Part shown: piece after piece, positions 47,988-58,800 of the stretch | Position numbering within the stretch: position 1 is the stretch's first letter | Layout of the letters: each line of letters opens with the position of its first letter | DNA from: Alligator mississippiensis | Taxonomy: Eukaryota > Chordata > Crocodylia > Alligatoridae | Assembly (NCBI RefSeq): GCF_030867095.1 | Contig: NC_081831.1 | Coordinates: 66,974,716 to 67,038,715, forward strand | DNA: 64,000 bases | Direction: 5' to 3' | Made by a program: the position numbers and the translations under genes | The notes under the pieces: generated by a model | Told to the model about the DNA's origin: nothing | Database searches by the model: none | The model's input: the letters and a program-made list of their open reading frames with translations, nothing else

Positions 47988-50795
47988 ATTCATAGATTCA
48001 TAGATTCATAGATGTTAGGGTCGGAAGGGACCTCAATAGATCATTGAGTCTGACCCCCTGCATAGGCAGGAAAGAGTGCTGGGTCTAGATGACCCCAGCT
48101 AGATGGTTATCCAACCTCTTCTTGAAGACCCCCAGGGTAGGGGAGAGCACCACCTCCCTTGGGAGCCCGTTCCAGACCTTGGCCACTCTAACTGGGAAGA
48201 AGTTCTTCCTAATGTCCAATCTAAATCTGCTCTCTGCTAGCTTGTGGCCATTATTTCTTGTAACCCCCGGGGGCGCCTTGGTGAATAAAACCTCACCAAT
48301 TCCCTTCTGTGCCCCTGTGATGAACTTATAGGCAGCCACAAGGTCGCCTCTCAACCTTCTCTTGCGGAGGCTGAAAAGGTCCAGTTTCTCTAGTCTCTCC
48401 TCGTAGGGCTTGGTCTGCAGGCCCTTGACCATACGAGTGGCCCTTCTCTGAACCCTCTCCAGGTTATCCGCATCCCTCTTGAAGTGCGGCGCCCAGAATT
48501 GCACGCAGTACTCCAACTGCGGTCTGACCAGCGCCCGATAGAGGGGAAGTATCACCTCCTTGGATCTATTCGTCATGCATCTGCTGATGCACGATAAAGT
48601 GCCATTGGCTTTTCTGATGGCTTCGTCACACTGCTGACTCATGTTCATCTTGGAGTCCACTAGGACTCCAAGATCCCTTTCCACCTCTGTGCCACCCAGC
48701 AGGTCATTCCCTAGGCTGTAGGTATGCTGGACATTTCTCCTCCCTAGGTGCAGCACTTTGCATTTCTCCTTGTTGAACTGCATCCTGTTGTTTTCTGCCC
48801 ACTTGTCCAACCTGTCCAGGTCTGCTTGCAGATGTTCCCTGCCGTCCGGCATGTCCACTTCTCCCCATAGCTTTGTGTCATCCGCAAACTTGGACAGAGT
48901 ACATTTCACTCCCTCGTCCAAGTTGCTGATGAAGACATTAAAGAGTATCGGTCCAAGGACCGAGCCCTGCCGGACCCCACTGCCCACACCCTTCCAGGTC
49001 GAAACCGATCCATCCACCATGACTCTCTGGGTGCGACCCTCCAGCCAATTCGCCACCCACCGGACTGTGTAGTCATCCAAGTCACAGCCTCTTAACTTGT
49101 TCACCAGTATGGGGTGGGATACCGTATCGAAGGCCTTCCTGAAGTCTAAGTATACGACATCCACCCCTCCTCCTGCATCCAGGTGTTTCGTAACCTGGTC
49201 ATAAAAAGAGACTAGATTAGTCAGGCACGATCTGCCTGCCACGAACCCGTGCTGGTTTCCCCTCAGAATAATTTTTCCTGCTGGGCTCTCGCAAATGTGA
49301 GCCTTGATAATTTTTTCAAAGATTTTGCCAAGGATGGAGGTGAGACTGACTGGCCTATAGTTGCCCGAGTCCTCCTTCCTCCCCTTCTTGAAAATGGGGA
49401 CCACATTAGCCCTTTTCCAGTCCTCCGGGACTTGGCCCGTGCTCCACGAGCGTTCAAATATTCCCACCAGTGGCTCTGCAATGATGTCGGCCAGTGCCTT
49501 CAGCACCCTCGGATGGAGCTCATCCGGGCCTGCCGACTTAAAGGCATCCAGTTCTTCCAAGTGACTCTGCACCACCTCAGGGTCTAAACATGGAAGTCTG
49601 GCGCCTTGCTGCTGCCTCTCTACAACCCCAGTGAGAGACTTGTCGTGCCCCTCGCTTAGGAACACTGAGGCAAAGAACTCGTTGAGGAGTTCAGCCTTGT
49701 CCCCCCTGTCCGTCACCAATTGTTTCTGCCCATTTAGCAGGGGTCCTATTCCTCCCTGGGCCTTCTTTTTACTCCCTATATATCTAAAAAACAATTTCTT
49801 GTTGTCCTTTACTTGGGTTGCCATCCTCAGCTCCATGGTAGCTTTGGCCCGCCTAACTGCCTCCCTACAAGCACGAGCAGAGGAGGTATATTCATCTTTG
49901 GTGATCTCTCCCTGTTTCCACTTTTTATGTGCTCCCCTTTTGGCCCTTAGGCTGCCCTGGATTTCTCTGGTCAGCCAAGGAAGCCTCCTGGCCCCTTTCC
50001 CTCTTTTTCCTCGCATCGGGATGGTCTCCCTTTGTGCCCGAAGGATCGTTTCCTTAAGGCACAGCCACCCTTCTTGGGCTCCCATCACTTCAAAACTCCT
50101 ACTCTGCAGTGTGTCCTTGTCTAATCGCCTGAGTGCATTGAAATCAGCTTTCCTAAAGTCTAGCACTTTCACCCTACTAGTTACCTTACCCACTCGACGT
50201 CTTATGGTGAATTCTATTATTAGGTGACCGCTGTCCCCCAGATGGTTACCGATCTGTAGGTCCCCTACCATGTCATCCCCCGTTGTCAATACCAGATCCA
50301 GTAAGGCATTCCCCCTAGTGGGACCATGCACCTCCTGTGTCAGGTGGAGGTCCTGCACACAGGTTAGAAACCTGCGTGAGCGATGGGACCTTGCCGTCTG
50401 CGTCTCCCAGCAGATGTCCGGGTAGTTTAGGTCCCCCATGACTACCGCCTCTTTAGCTTTTATGGTCTCCGAGAGCTGCCTCAGGAGCCCCGAATCTATT
50501 TCTTCCCCTTGGTGTGGGGGTCTGTAGCAGACCTCTACCACCAAATCCCTTTCTCCTTGCCCCCCATGTAATGTAACCCACAATCCTTCTACTTCCTCAT
50601 CCTTGGATTCCGTCTTCATGAGGGTTGATGTATATTGCTCATTGACGTAGAACGCAACCCCTCCCCCTTTCTTCCCCACCCTGTCCTTTCTGTACAGTCT
50701 ATAACCCTTAATATGTACCGCCCAGTCGTGGGACGAATCCCACCAGGTATCCTCTGAATGGGTCACACAAGCCTCACAAGCTGTAGTCAGCAACA
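47988..50795 (-). mobile_element. CR1 LINE, nearly full ORF2, 5'-truncated
   Basis: A CR1-family non-LTR retrotransposon in minus orientation. Its 3' end is at the left, where ATTCATAG-type 8-bp tail repeats (47988-48011) are followed by the typical CR1 3' untranslated segment. It runs through the whole reverse transcriptase and most of the endonuclease, and breaks near 50795 inside the endonuclease domain, so ORF1, the 5' UTR and the first part of the endonuclease are absent. 5' truncation is usual for LINE insertions. It is the least damaged transposon in the window. Confidence 0.95.
48085..50793 (-). CDS. CR1 ORF2 polyprotein, N-terminally truncated endonuclease-reverse transcriptase
   Basis: An open frame of 902 codons with no stop or frameshift. 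Residues about 17-195 are the C-terminal two thirds of an APE-type endonuclease, with GDLN at 120-123. The usual terminal SDH motif reads SGH (188-190), so a catalytic Asp appears lost. The reverse transcriptase follows: NYRPVSLTS (478-486), motif A YLDFRKAFD with Asp at 550, motif B GVRQGSVLGP (606-615), and the catalytic FADD box (636-639), all intact. The C-terminal region ends in the GLPREVV...LDNHLAGVI segment typical of CR1. The family protein reverse-transcribes its own RNA at a nicked target. The first Met is not the true start; the natural N-terminus with the first catalytic residues is missing, so autonomous activity is unlikely. Confidence 0.93.
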   Translation of the reverse strand: MLTTACEACVTHSEDTWWDSSHDWAVHIKGYRLYRKDRVGKKGGGVAFYVNEQYTSTLMKTESKDEEVEGLWVTLHGGQGERDLVVEVCYRPPHQGEEIDSGLLRQLSETIKAKEAVVMGDLNYPDICWETQTARSHRSRRFLTCVQDLHLTQEVHGPTRGNALLDLVLTTGDDMVGDLQIGNHLGDSGHLIIEFTIRRRVGKVTSRVKVLDFRKADFNALRRLDKDTLQSRSFEVMGAQEGWLCLKETILRAQRETIPMRGKRGKGARRLPWLTREIQGSLRAKRGAHKKWKQGEITKDEYTSSARACREAVRRAKATMELRMATQVKDNKKLFFRYIGSKKKAQGGIGPLLNGQKQLVTDRGDKAELLNEFFASVFLSEGHDKSLTGVVERQQQGARLPCLDPEVVQSHLEELDAFKSAGPDELHPRVLKALADIIAEPLVGIFERSWSTGQVPEDWKRANVVPIFKKGRKEDSGNYRPVSLTSILGKIFEKIIKAHICESPAGKIILRGNQHGFVAGRSCLTNLVSFYDQVTKHLDAGGGVDVVYLDFRKAFDTVSHPILVNKLRGCDLDDYTVRWVANWLEGRTQRVMVDGSVSTWKGVGSGVRQGSVLGPILFNVFISNLDEGVKCTLSKFADDTKLWGEVDMPDGREHLQADLDRLDKWAENNRMQFNKEKCKVLHLGRRNVQHTYSLGNDLLGGTEVERDLGVLVDSKMNMSQQCDEAIRKANGTLSCISRCMTNRSKEVILPLYRALVRPQLEYCVQFWAPHFKRDADNLERVQRRATRMVKGLQTKPYEERLEKLDLFSLRKRRLRGDLVAAYKFITGAQKGIGEVLFTKAPPGVTRNNGHKLAESRFRLDIRKNFFPVRVAKVWNGLPREVVLSPTLGVFKKRLDNHLAGVI

Positions 50796-51986
50796 GTCAG
50801 GGAAGAGTTCCTCATATGAGGGGCAGATGAGCTTCAGTTGACTTTGAGTAGGGAGTGGGGACAGCGGACCATACACCAATAAAAACGAGGTACCGGTGCT
50901 GTGCTGTGTTTCTGGGAGAGTGAGGTGCATTTGAGCCAGTTTAATGCAGATTTGGCTCATGAAAAACTAACCTGGTTTCCAAACAAAGGTAACCCAGCCA
51001 CAGACCATGTTTAAAATGGTTGAGGATGTCTCTGGCCTTGTGTTTCTAATATATTTTAGCTTTTTTTTCTCTCTCTGCAGCTTGCTTAGAAGAGTTTATT
51101 TTTTCAGAAGGAGAGGCTGCAGATGGGCAGGCTGGGAATCTCAATTCATTGTCTAAACGTCACTGAAACATCAGGAATCTGTAAATGTGTTCATGTGCTT
51201 TAATTTGCATGAGGTATTTTGAGTAGATACAAAAAAAAGGAGAAAAAATAATTTCCTTTGAATTTGGGTAATTCAATGGGGTTTTTATTCATTCCAATAG
51301 TGACTTATATTTGGATTTTAGTGTGAAGATGAATCGATGATTATCACATCTCCTTTTTTTCCCAGATAAAAGATGTGTGTGGAGATAACAGAACAATAGG
51401 ATGCGGAAAGAGCTGGTTTTCTATAGTCCTGGTGCAGAAATGCAGTCACTAGCGCTGTTCATTGTGAAGTTCAAGGGTAAATAAAGACTATGGCAGAATC
51501 CCCTTGAATATGCTAAGATGTGCACACAAAAGCCCTGTTTCCTGCTCCCCCAAGTCTGCTCTGCACTTCCTCAGGGAATGCACAAGCCTTTTGGAGCAGC
51601 CTCAATTTCTCAGCTGTTACTGCTGGTAAAAGGAGGTGGGCAAGCTGAATTACAATGATTCCTACTAAGGAACTGACAGCCCAGTGCTGCTGCACAACAG
51701 CTGAGCTCAGCCAGAATCAGCGCTCCAGCTATGGATTACTCATCTCCTGCCAACAGACAGGCTTCCTCAGGGCCTTACTGCTTTCCCAAGTATTTCCAGC
51801 ACCTGCATTCTCCATCCAGAGGATATGAGCTGGCTCAGAATCACAGGCTCTAGCCTCGGCAGACTTCAGTGCAAATGGTGCTATCAATAAAGAGTGTCTT
51901 CTGTCATATATATGCATGCTGCTATGCTTAATAAAAGAGATGGTCCTAGGTCCACAGGCACTGTGTTTGTGCAAGTGAAAGAGAGC
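50796..51986. other. Gene-free DNA between CR1 copies
   Basis: A T-rich tract near 51061-51085 followed by CTGCAG; no exon or repeat supported. Confidence 0.5.
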
Positions 51987-52305
51987 AATAGGATCATAGC
52001 ATCATAGTAGAGCTGGAAGGGACCTCACAACATCATCTACTTCAGACCACTGCTCAAGACAGGATCTTCCCTGACTGAACCACACCCGCCTGTCCAATCT
52101 GCTCTTGAAAATTTCCAGGGATGGAGACTGCACAATGTCTCTATGTAGCCTGGTCCAATGAGCACCGCAGTCAGAAAGTTCCTTCTAATTTCCAACCTAA
52201 ATTTCCTCTGGTGCAGCTTGAGTCCAGAGTTCCTAGTACTGTCCCCTACAGCCAGAGTAAAGCCTTTCTTCATCCTCTCTATAATTGCTCTTCAGGTACT
52301 TGAAG
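51987..52305 (-). mobile_element. CR1 3'-end fragment
   Basis: Left end reads GATCATAGCATCATAG followed by GAGCTGGAAGGGACCTCA, a CR1 3' end in reverse complement. The C-terminal coding region follows in minus orientation (a WKFSR.DW-like block and a RRNF block), with stops. It breaks off near 52305. Confidence 0.88.
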
Positions 52306-52357
52306 TATGCACATCTAAAATATTTACCTAGAAAAGACTGTAAATCAGTATAAAGAG

Positions 52358-52522
52358 GCTGCATAGTATCGTGGACTGAACACTAAAACCAACAAGGTCC
52401 AAATTCTGATCCCTATCTGGCTACGGCCTTGTATCTGGCCTTAAGGAAGTCATTGAACCTCCATGTGAGCATTTCTCTGTATGTAAAATAGGACAAAGAT
52501 ATTATTCACATAACTCACTAGA
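52358..52522 (+). repeat. MIR SINE relic
   Basis: GGCTGCATAGTATCGTGGAC near the start, then AGGAAGTCATTGAACCTCC and GTATGTAAAATAGGACAAAG, the plus-strand MIR 5' part, core and 3' part. Confidence 0.75.
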
Positions 52523-53024
52523 GATTTATGTAGTTAATGGACAAAATTCCAGGATGAGTCTGAGGCAGCGTAACTTGCCTCTTCTTGCTGTCTCATGTGC
52601 ATATTGTATGCACTTTGACGCCCTTACATTTATATCCGTATGTCCGCTTGTCTTAGTGACACATAACCTATAGTTCCCTGACACTTCAGAGTGGGGGCAA
52701 CTCTCACTCAAAACAGCTTTTTGGGTCTCTAGGCACACTCTCAGTAGAGAGATCCTTTCTTTTGAATGCCACTCGGAGAGCTGAGATCCCAAGATACAAC
52801 GCACTAACACTGTGGAACAAGTACTGCCTCCCTGACAGCCCCAAAGCCTAAAATACTTTTTCTATTCAACTTTTTGAAAGCTCTGAGTAACAGTTCACCT
52901 TTTCAGAGATGTGACTGCAAAAACAAACAGAACAAGGCTTTGCATGGGTTCCCAAACCAACCATTCTTCAGTTGAGATGGCCTGAGGAGTAGAGAGGTCC
53001 AGGCAAAGCAATAACCCAAATTCA
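52523..53024. other. Gene-free DNA
   Basis: Nothing recognisable between the MIR relic and the CR1 at 53025. Confidence 0.5.
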
Positions 53025-53945
53025 TAGTTTCATTGTTGGTATGGTCGGAAGGGACCCAAGGAGATCATCTAGTCCGACCCCCTGCCGTGGCAGGAAGGAG
53101 TACTGGGGTCAAACGACCCCAGCCAGATGTTCGTCCAGCCTCCTTTTAAAGACCCCCAGGGTAGGAGCCGGCACCACTTCTTTTGGAAGTTGGTTCCAGA
53201 TCCTAGCCACCCTGACAGTGAAAAAGCACCTCCTAATGTCTAGCCTGAAACTACCCTCCGCTAGCTTGTGTCCATTGTTTCTTGAAACTCCCGGGATTGC
53301 TCGGAGGAACAGGGATTTTCCCAATACCTGCTGGTCCCCCTTGACTAGTTTGTAGACTGCCACTAGATCCTCTCTCAGCATTCTGTTCTGGAGGCTGAAC
53401 AGGTTCAGGTCCCTCAGCCTCTCCTCATAGGGCCTGCCTGCTGACCCCTGATCATGCAGGTGGCCCTCCTTTGGACCCTCTCCATATTGGCCACATCTCT
53501 CCTGAAGTGCAGCGCCCAGAACTGGACGCAGTACTCCAACTGTGGCCTGACCGGTGTCGCATAGAGGGGGAGGATCACCTCCTTGGACTTGCTCGAGATG
53601 CATCTGTGGATGCATGACAAGGTGTGGTTGGCCTTCCTGACCACGTCCCCACACTGTCAGCCCATGTTCATTGTGGCATCAATGATGACTCCAAGATCCT
53701 TTTCTGTCTCGACACTGGCGAGAAGGGAGTTCCCCAGCCTGTAGGTGTGCCGCTGGTTCCTCCTCCCCAGGTGCACTACCCTGCACTTGTCAGTGCTGAA
53801 CTCCATCCTGTTCTCTTCGGCCCACCCCTGTAACCTGTCTAGATGTGCTTGCAGCCTGTTCCTACTAGCGTACGCACTTCACCCCACATCTTAGTGTCAT
53901 CTGCGAATTTGAACAGGGTGCTTTCTACCCCCTCACCCAAATAGC
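53025..53945 (-). mobile_element. CR1 fragment, C-terminal half of ORF2
   Basis: Minus orientation. The left end has a short degraded tail, then GGTCGGAAGGGACCCAAGG and CCGACCCCCTGCC. Going upstream, the translation shows the C-terminus (LDEHLAGVV), the RRDVANMERVQRRAT and PQLEYCVQFW blocks, and ends just past the FADDTK catalytic box (about 53895-53915). A frame break near 53640 interrupts it. It is a subfamily distinct from the copy at 48 kb. Confidence 0.93.
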
Positions 53946-54789
53946 ATCCCCTGTCTCCTTTCCCCGCAGGATTTTCAGGAATTGAGTCCATGTCTCTTAT
54001 TTCCTCTCTCTCTGGCACTCCACTCTTTGAGTCAGTCTTTTCTTCTAAATTATGGAGTCCACTTGCAGTCCCTTCCACTCAGCCCCTTAGACCTTGACTC
54101 TATCAGAGACATTTCATCCCACTCCAAAAGTGTGTCTGTTCTTCCAGTGGGTCTTCCCCTGAGTTGCCCTTGAATCTCTCAGGTTTTCTGGTTTTGTTCT
54201 ACTTCTGGGACACTTGCCCACCCTAACATCATAGGCTGTTACCAATCAGTTGGAGAAATATGGTTCTTTTAGCTTCAGACAGAGTGTTGTCCTAAATGTG
54301 CATCATTTGAATGGGTATTCTTCAAAGTCTAAAGGCCTCCTGTTTTTCCTGGTCTCAAATCTATGTGATGAAGATTATGGATTTATTCTACACAGAGACA
54401 TTCAGTGGTGTGGCGGTTTCATACAATCAGATTTCATGGATCATTGATAGACTCCCTATATTGTCACAACTGCATATGAATCCTCTCCATAAGCTCTTTT
54501 GTGGAGCCTGCCCGACATCAGGGGCTTGAAATATTAGCATGTTCTCAGTAAATCTAATGCTGCATTAGGTAGATGCCATTTTATAGAGCTTAAGAATATA
54601 GAAGGGGTAACAGATACCACAGGAAACTGGGGAGGACAAAATGTTTTTTCAAGGAAACCCTAGAAACAGTCAATCCATTTTCATTAACAATAAATGTTGA
54701 CCTTGGAAAGGAGACATGCTGGAGCATATTGAGCATGTGCTGTTTCTGGAGGCAGGTTGGAGTTATAATTTTTTAGCACTTGGAACACA
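53946..54789. other. Gene-free DNA
   Basis: Nothing recognisable. Confidence 0.5.
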
Positions 54790-54915
54790 TTTCATCCATG
54801 AAGCACTTACTGTGGGAATGCCAATGGCTTCTTGTGACACACTTGAGAAGCAGGAAAATTTTATTATCTCAATTTTTTAAGGATGGGGAAACAGAGGCTC
54901 AGTTTTTTCTGCTCT
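54790..54915 (-). repeat. MIR SINE remnant
   Basis: ATTATCTCAATTTTTTAAGG followed by ATGGGGAAACAGAGGCTCAG is the antisense MIR 3' half; the rest is decayed. Confidence 0.5.
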
Positions 54916-55081
54916 TTGTTTTATGCCATATTGAATGCACTGTCAAGGGCTGAAAAATAATGAATGATAAGTGTCTCACCAAGTCTTTGGGAGGCGTCAG
55001 AGTTGGTTTTAGCACTCAGACGATTCTGGCTTCTAGACCTAACATCACATATCTTTTCTTTGTTCATTTGGTGCTATAAAG

Positions 55082-55401
55082 CAGTGGTTTTCAACCTTTT
55101 TTGACCAGGACCCATTTGTAAACATCGATGGCCAGTCCTGACCCAGTGCCCTTCACTCCTGACCCTCTGCCCCCTCCCCCAGGCCCCAGCCCCCAGTGTG
55201 TGGGGTGGGGGGGAGGTAAGGGGGTCCAAGCAGCTCCAGTTAACCCCCTACAGGCTGGGACTCTGAGCCTGCAAGGGAAAGCCATGGTTTCCCATGTTTT
55301 TCTCCTTTAAAGGAGAATCCAGTTTTAAAGTTTATTCGGGACCCTTTTATATATTCTTGCAACCTACTTTTGGGTTGTGACCCACAGGTTGAGAAATGCT
55401 G
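55082..55401 (+). mobile_element. hAT (Charlie-like) element with perfect 8-bp TSD
   Basis: 320 bp. Begins CAGTGGTTTTCAACCTTTTT and ends AGGTTGAGAAATGCTG, the terminal inverted repeat style of Charlie-type hAT elements. It is flanked by ctataaag at 55074-55081 and 55402-55409, a perfect 8-bp duplication. The core is G/C-rich (55180-55225). Non-autonomous. Confidence 0.9.
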
Positions 55402-55419
55402 CTATAAAGGACAATCTTC

Positions 55420-55800
55420 TGGTTCAGGCACTGGAGCAGGTTTCAGAAGATCTGAGCTGAATGGTGGGGTCTACCACAGGTGATCTGTGTAACCTTGGAA
55501 AGGTCATCTAATCTCTTGGTGACACAGGTCCCTATTGTTAACATGTAGGGCAAGCAATCCTTCCTTCCTCTCTGTACTTGCCTGTGTGGTAAGACTATAG
55601 GGGTTTAGGTTGTAGCCGTGTTGGTCTAAGGATATAGGCAGACAAGGTTCCTTGATCAAATTCACCCAAGGAACCTTGTCTGGTAAGACTGTAAGCACTT
55701 TTAGGCAGGGAAAGTTTGAACACTGATTAAGACACCGAGGCTCCAATACCTGTTGGGGCCTCTACATACTAGGGAATACCACTAATAATACAACTAATAA
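55420..55800 (+). repeat. MIR-family SINE relic, split by the foldback insertion
   Basis: The left part (55420-55545) has the core GATCTGTGTAACCTTGGAAAGG and TCATCTAATCTCTTGG of MIR in plus orientation. The right part begins GTAAGCACTTTTAGGCAGG, a 3' extension seen in amniote MIR-like SINEs. The insert at 55597-55680 sits between them. Confidence 0.55.
55597..55680. mobile_element. 84-bp foldback insertion with 10-bp TSD
   Basis: An insert flanked by tggtaagact at 55587-55596 and 55681-55690. It starts with GTTGTAGCCGTGTTGG, a motif I associate with a common sauropsid repeat. It holds 16-bp perfect inverted arms (55639-55654 and 55667-55682, reaching 2 bp into the right duplication) around a 12-base loop. 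The family is not identified with certainty. Confidence 0.65.
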
Positions 55801-58800
55801 AAGACACGAGTGTAAAGATTTGGAACAGAAGCCAGATTTTGAAGATTCTTGGGCATGTGTACCTGGGCTCCACCCCATCCCCTCCCACAACACTGACCGC
55901 ATGTCTTATATAAAAAAAAAAAAAGTCACTACTAGCAATGAGGCAGGGTAGACAGTTCGGAGCAGCTCTGAGTATGTGCCCCAGGGCAGCACTCAAACAC
56001 TAACTGGAGGGAAGCTCAGGGCCAGTCCAAGCAGCATGGGGCCACTCCTGAGCTGTCTGCTCTGCCTAATTGCTGGTTTCTGAAGTGTGCCAGCTGGGGC
56101 AAGTGGGCAGGGCTTATTTTATCCACAGTCAACTTAAGGCAAAGAAGGAATCATAATGCAACCTGAACAGTGCAGAGAGTTTGGATCTATAGTCTTGGTT
56201 CAGATCCCTCTCTGCTTTTAGATAGATACAGTCATGGAAAGCTGCCATCATACCTCAGTGATTAAACAGAAGGCTATTTCCTGGCATGCTATAAAATACC
56301 TTTCTGAATAAACTGAAGACTAGGCTGATACTTTATTTTCATTTGAAAGCTCTTACTTTCTGTCTCATAGAAGAGATTTCCCTCGAATAATTGATGTGAC
56401 TAATGCAGCAACCTTTGTCAGACTCTCTTTGGGATTTCCTGGATGTAGAGACAAGTATTTAGTGGAGATATATCTCCTGTAAAACTAAAGATGTTTCTGA
56501 AATAGCATCATGATCTCATGCTTAAAATAGAGGCCATTCAGGCTTCTACCTACAGTATGTGCAGCCATTGTCACGGCAGTGTTATTGACAGTAGGTACCT
56601 GACAGAGAGATCTTTGTTAGACAGAGAACATCTTGCATTTTCAACCCGTGTGTGACATGATCCCTTCTGATGGCTTTGATGGGATTTACCCTTCCATTAT
56701 TTAATATGTCACCAGGAAAGAATCCTCCAAATCCACATTACATTTAGCAGGAATTTTGTGAGAGGCTGGTAATCACGTATTCAGTTGATAATTTCAAATA
56801 ATACACTGCTTTAGGAGAGATATATATTTTTATTCGCTGAGCTCAAAGGGTTATTTGCAACACTGTACAATGCAGCCAATGGGCAACCTGAGACGAGGAG
56901 AGATTTTTTTTTCCTTTTTTTTTTTTTAAGGAAAATGTTTCTTGTTCCAAGTCAAATCAGCCAAATCAATTCCAAATCTGTGAATCATTCAAGAACCATA
57001 TGTGGCCCTACTACCAGCAAACATCCTCCACCCCACCTGGGGCTTCAGATGCTTCCAAATCATTTGGCAGGCATCCTATGTGCAGGCCCAAGCCCAGGGG
57101 CTTGGGATTCAGATGCCCCCGAGTTTCACTTGCCCTCAGCTGCATGGACACAGGAGCAAGCTAGGGAGGAGTCTCCCATTTCCATAAAGTCGGCATCTAG
57201 CCAAGATCTTCCCACTGGAAGTGAAAGTGGGAGGCTAACTATGCATACCTCGGTCAGGGTACTACCCCCTGCCAGGAAAGTGATTTTACCCAGCCAGTAG
57301 GAAAAGCACCTTGGTGGTCTGGTATTTCCCCTGAGAGACACCTGGATTTCTTGAAAAATGGCTGTTCTGGAAATACATCCATTGTGACCTTACTGGGACT
57401 AACAGATCATATATCACAGAGTGCAGGTCAGCTAGAAACATACTGACAATTTCTGCAGGGGTCTGCAAGTCTCCCGGGGCAGAGCCAGAGAAAGCGATGG
57501 AGACTTCTATGTGATTGTGCAAGCTTTACAAGCCCACCTTTCCAGGGTTTAAAGGGAAATGCAATGCTCTTAGCTACTGCAAAATTGCTAGAACTCTGCT
57601 TATGTAACTCAATACTTTGCCCTTCTGGGTTTTGGGGACATTTATTTATTTGGTGCAGGGAATTCATTTTCATGTGAGAAGGATCACTGGGATTTGGAAA
57701 AGGTGGCTGTTTTGCCTTCTGTAGTGGGGAATGAAGGACCAGAGCACAGTCTAGTGGGATAGGCATTCCTCTTCTGGGCTGAGATTGCTTATTTTAATCT
57801 TTATTCACATTTGGATATGATGTAATGATGGGCTTGTTTTCAGTGAGTGAGTTAGTAAACCACTTCAAGTATTGTTTCCCGCGCTAATAACCTATAGATA
57901 GCATGAGTTTGAACTCACAATGGGATTCCTATTATTCCATCAGAGGACAGTGAGGTTTGCTTCCTTTCCCCAGAGTGCTGTGGGAGTTTAGCTGCCAGAC
58001 ACCCTAATCATCCCCAGAGAGCATGGAGGATCTCTGGGAGTTGCTGAAGATTGGGATGAACTGTAGAGAAGTCCCACATCCCCTCAGGCACCTTCTAGCC
58101 CATCCAGCCCACTTGTACGAGTGCTTCCAAGTGAGCTGACCTGGCTGTGGCTTCATTTACCAGATGCTGCTCCTATAAAGCATATGGGAGGAGATAACCC
58201 ACCCTTCAGAGAACGCTCTTACCCTCAAGTTGTTCCAGTTTTGTGAACTCATGGCCTGACCAACCTCCACAGAGAGTTACTGGGGTTTGGAGGATTGGTG
58301 ATACAATGGTTCCTCCCTTCCCTCCCAGGCAGGCAGGATGACGTGGCTCTGTAATGTTGGGGTTTACATGATATTCAGATGTGTGTGGTTCCTATTAAAA
58401 TAAATCTCAAAAGGAAACAAATGTTATATTGTGAAAGCCTGCCAATTCCAGATCATGTATGAGCTCAGAGTGTTGTGCAGAGAGGCTTTACTCTATAGAC
58501 CTTTATAAGAACAGTTCCTGGAGGCGCACACCAATCGCACTAATGACTCCTGATACATGTGATATATGGTTAAGGCTTTCAAAAATGACTGTTGGCTTTG
58601 TAGATCTGTTTCTGGGTGCTTATTGTGAGCCTCATTAGAAAGTCACAAAGTGCTGAGGACTCCCACCCCTGGAGAGCAGGCTCCTTCAAGATGTCTTATA
58701 TTAGACTCCAAAAAACTGAAGCTCCCCAAATCACTTGCCATTTCTGAAAGCCTTGACTTTAAAATTCTTGTAAAAAAAATTGTTAAGAGGGGAGCTCAAG

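Noticed and set aside
49631..50227. 198-codon plus-strand frame with a counterpart at 11400-12020 (206 codons, minus strand)
   Set aside because: Both are antisense shadows of the same part of CR1 ORF2. Their similarity reflects the shared transposon sequence, not a separate gene.
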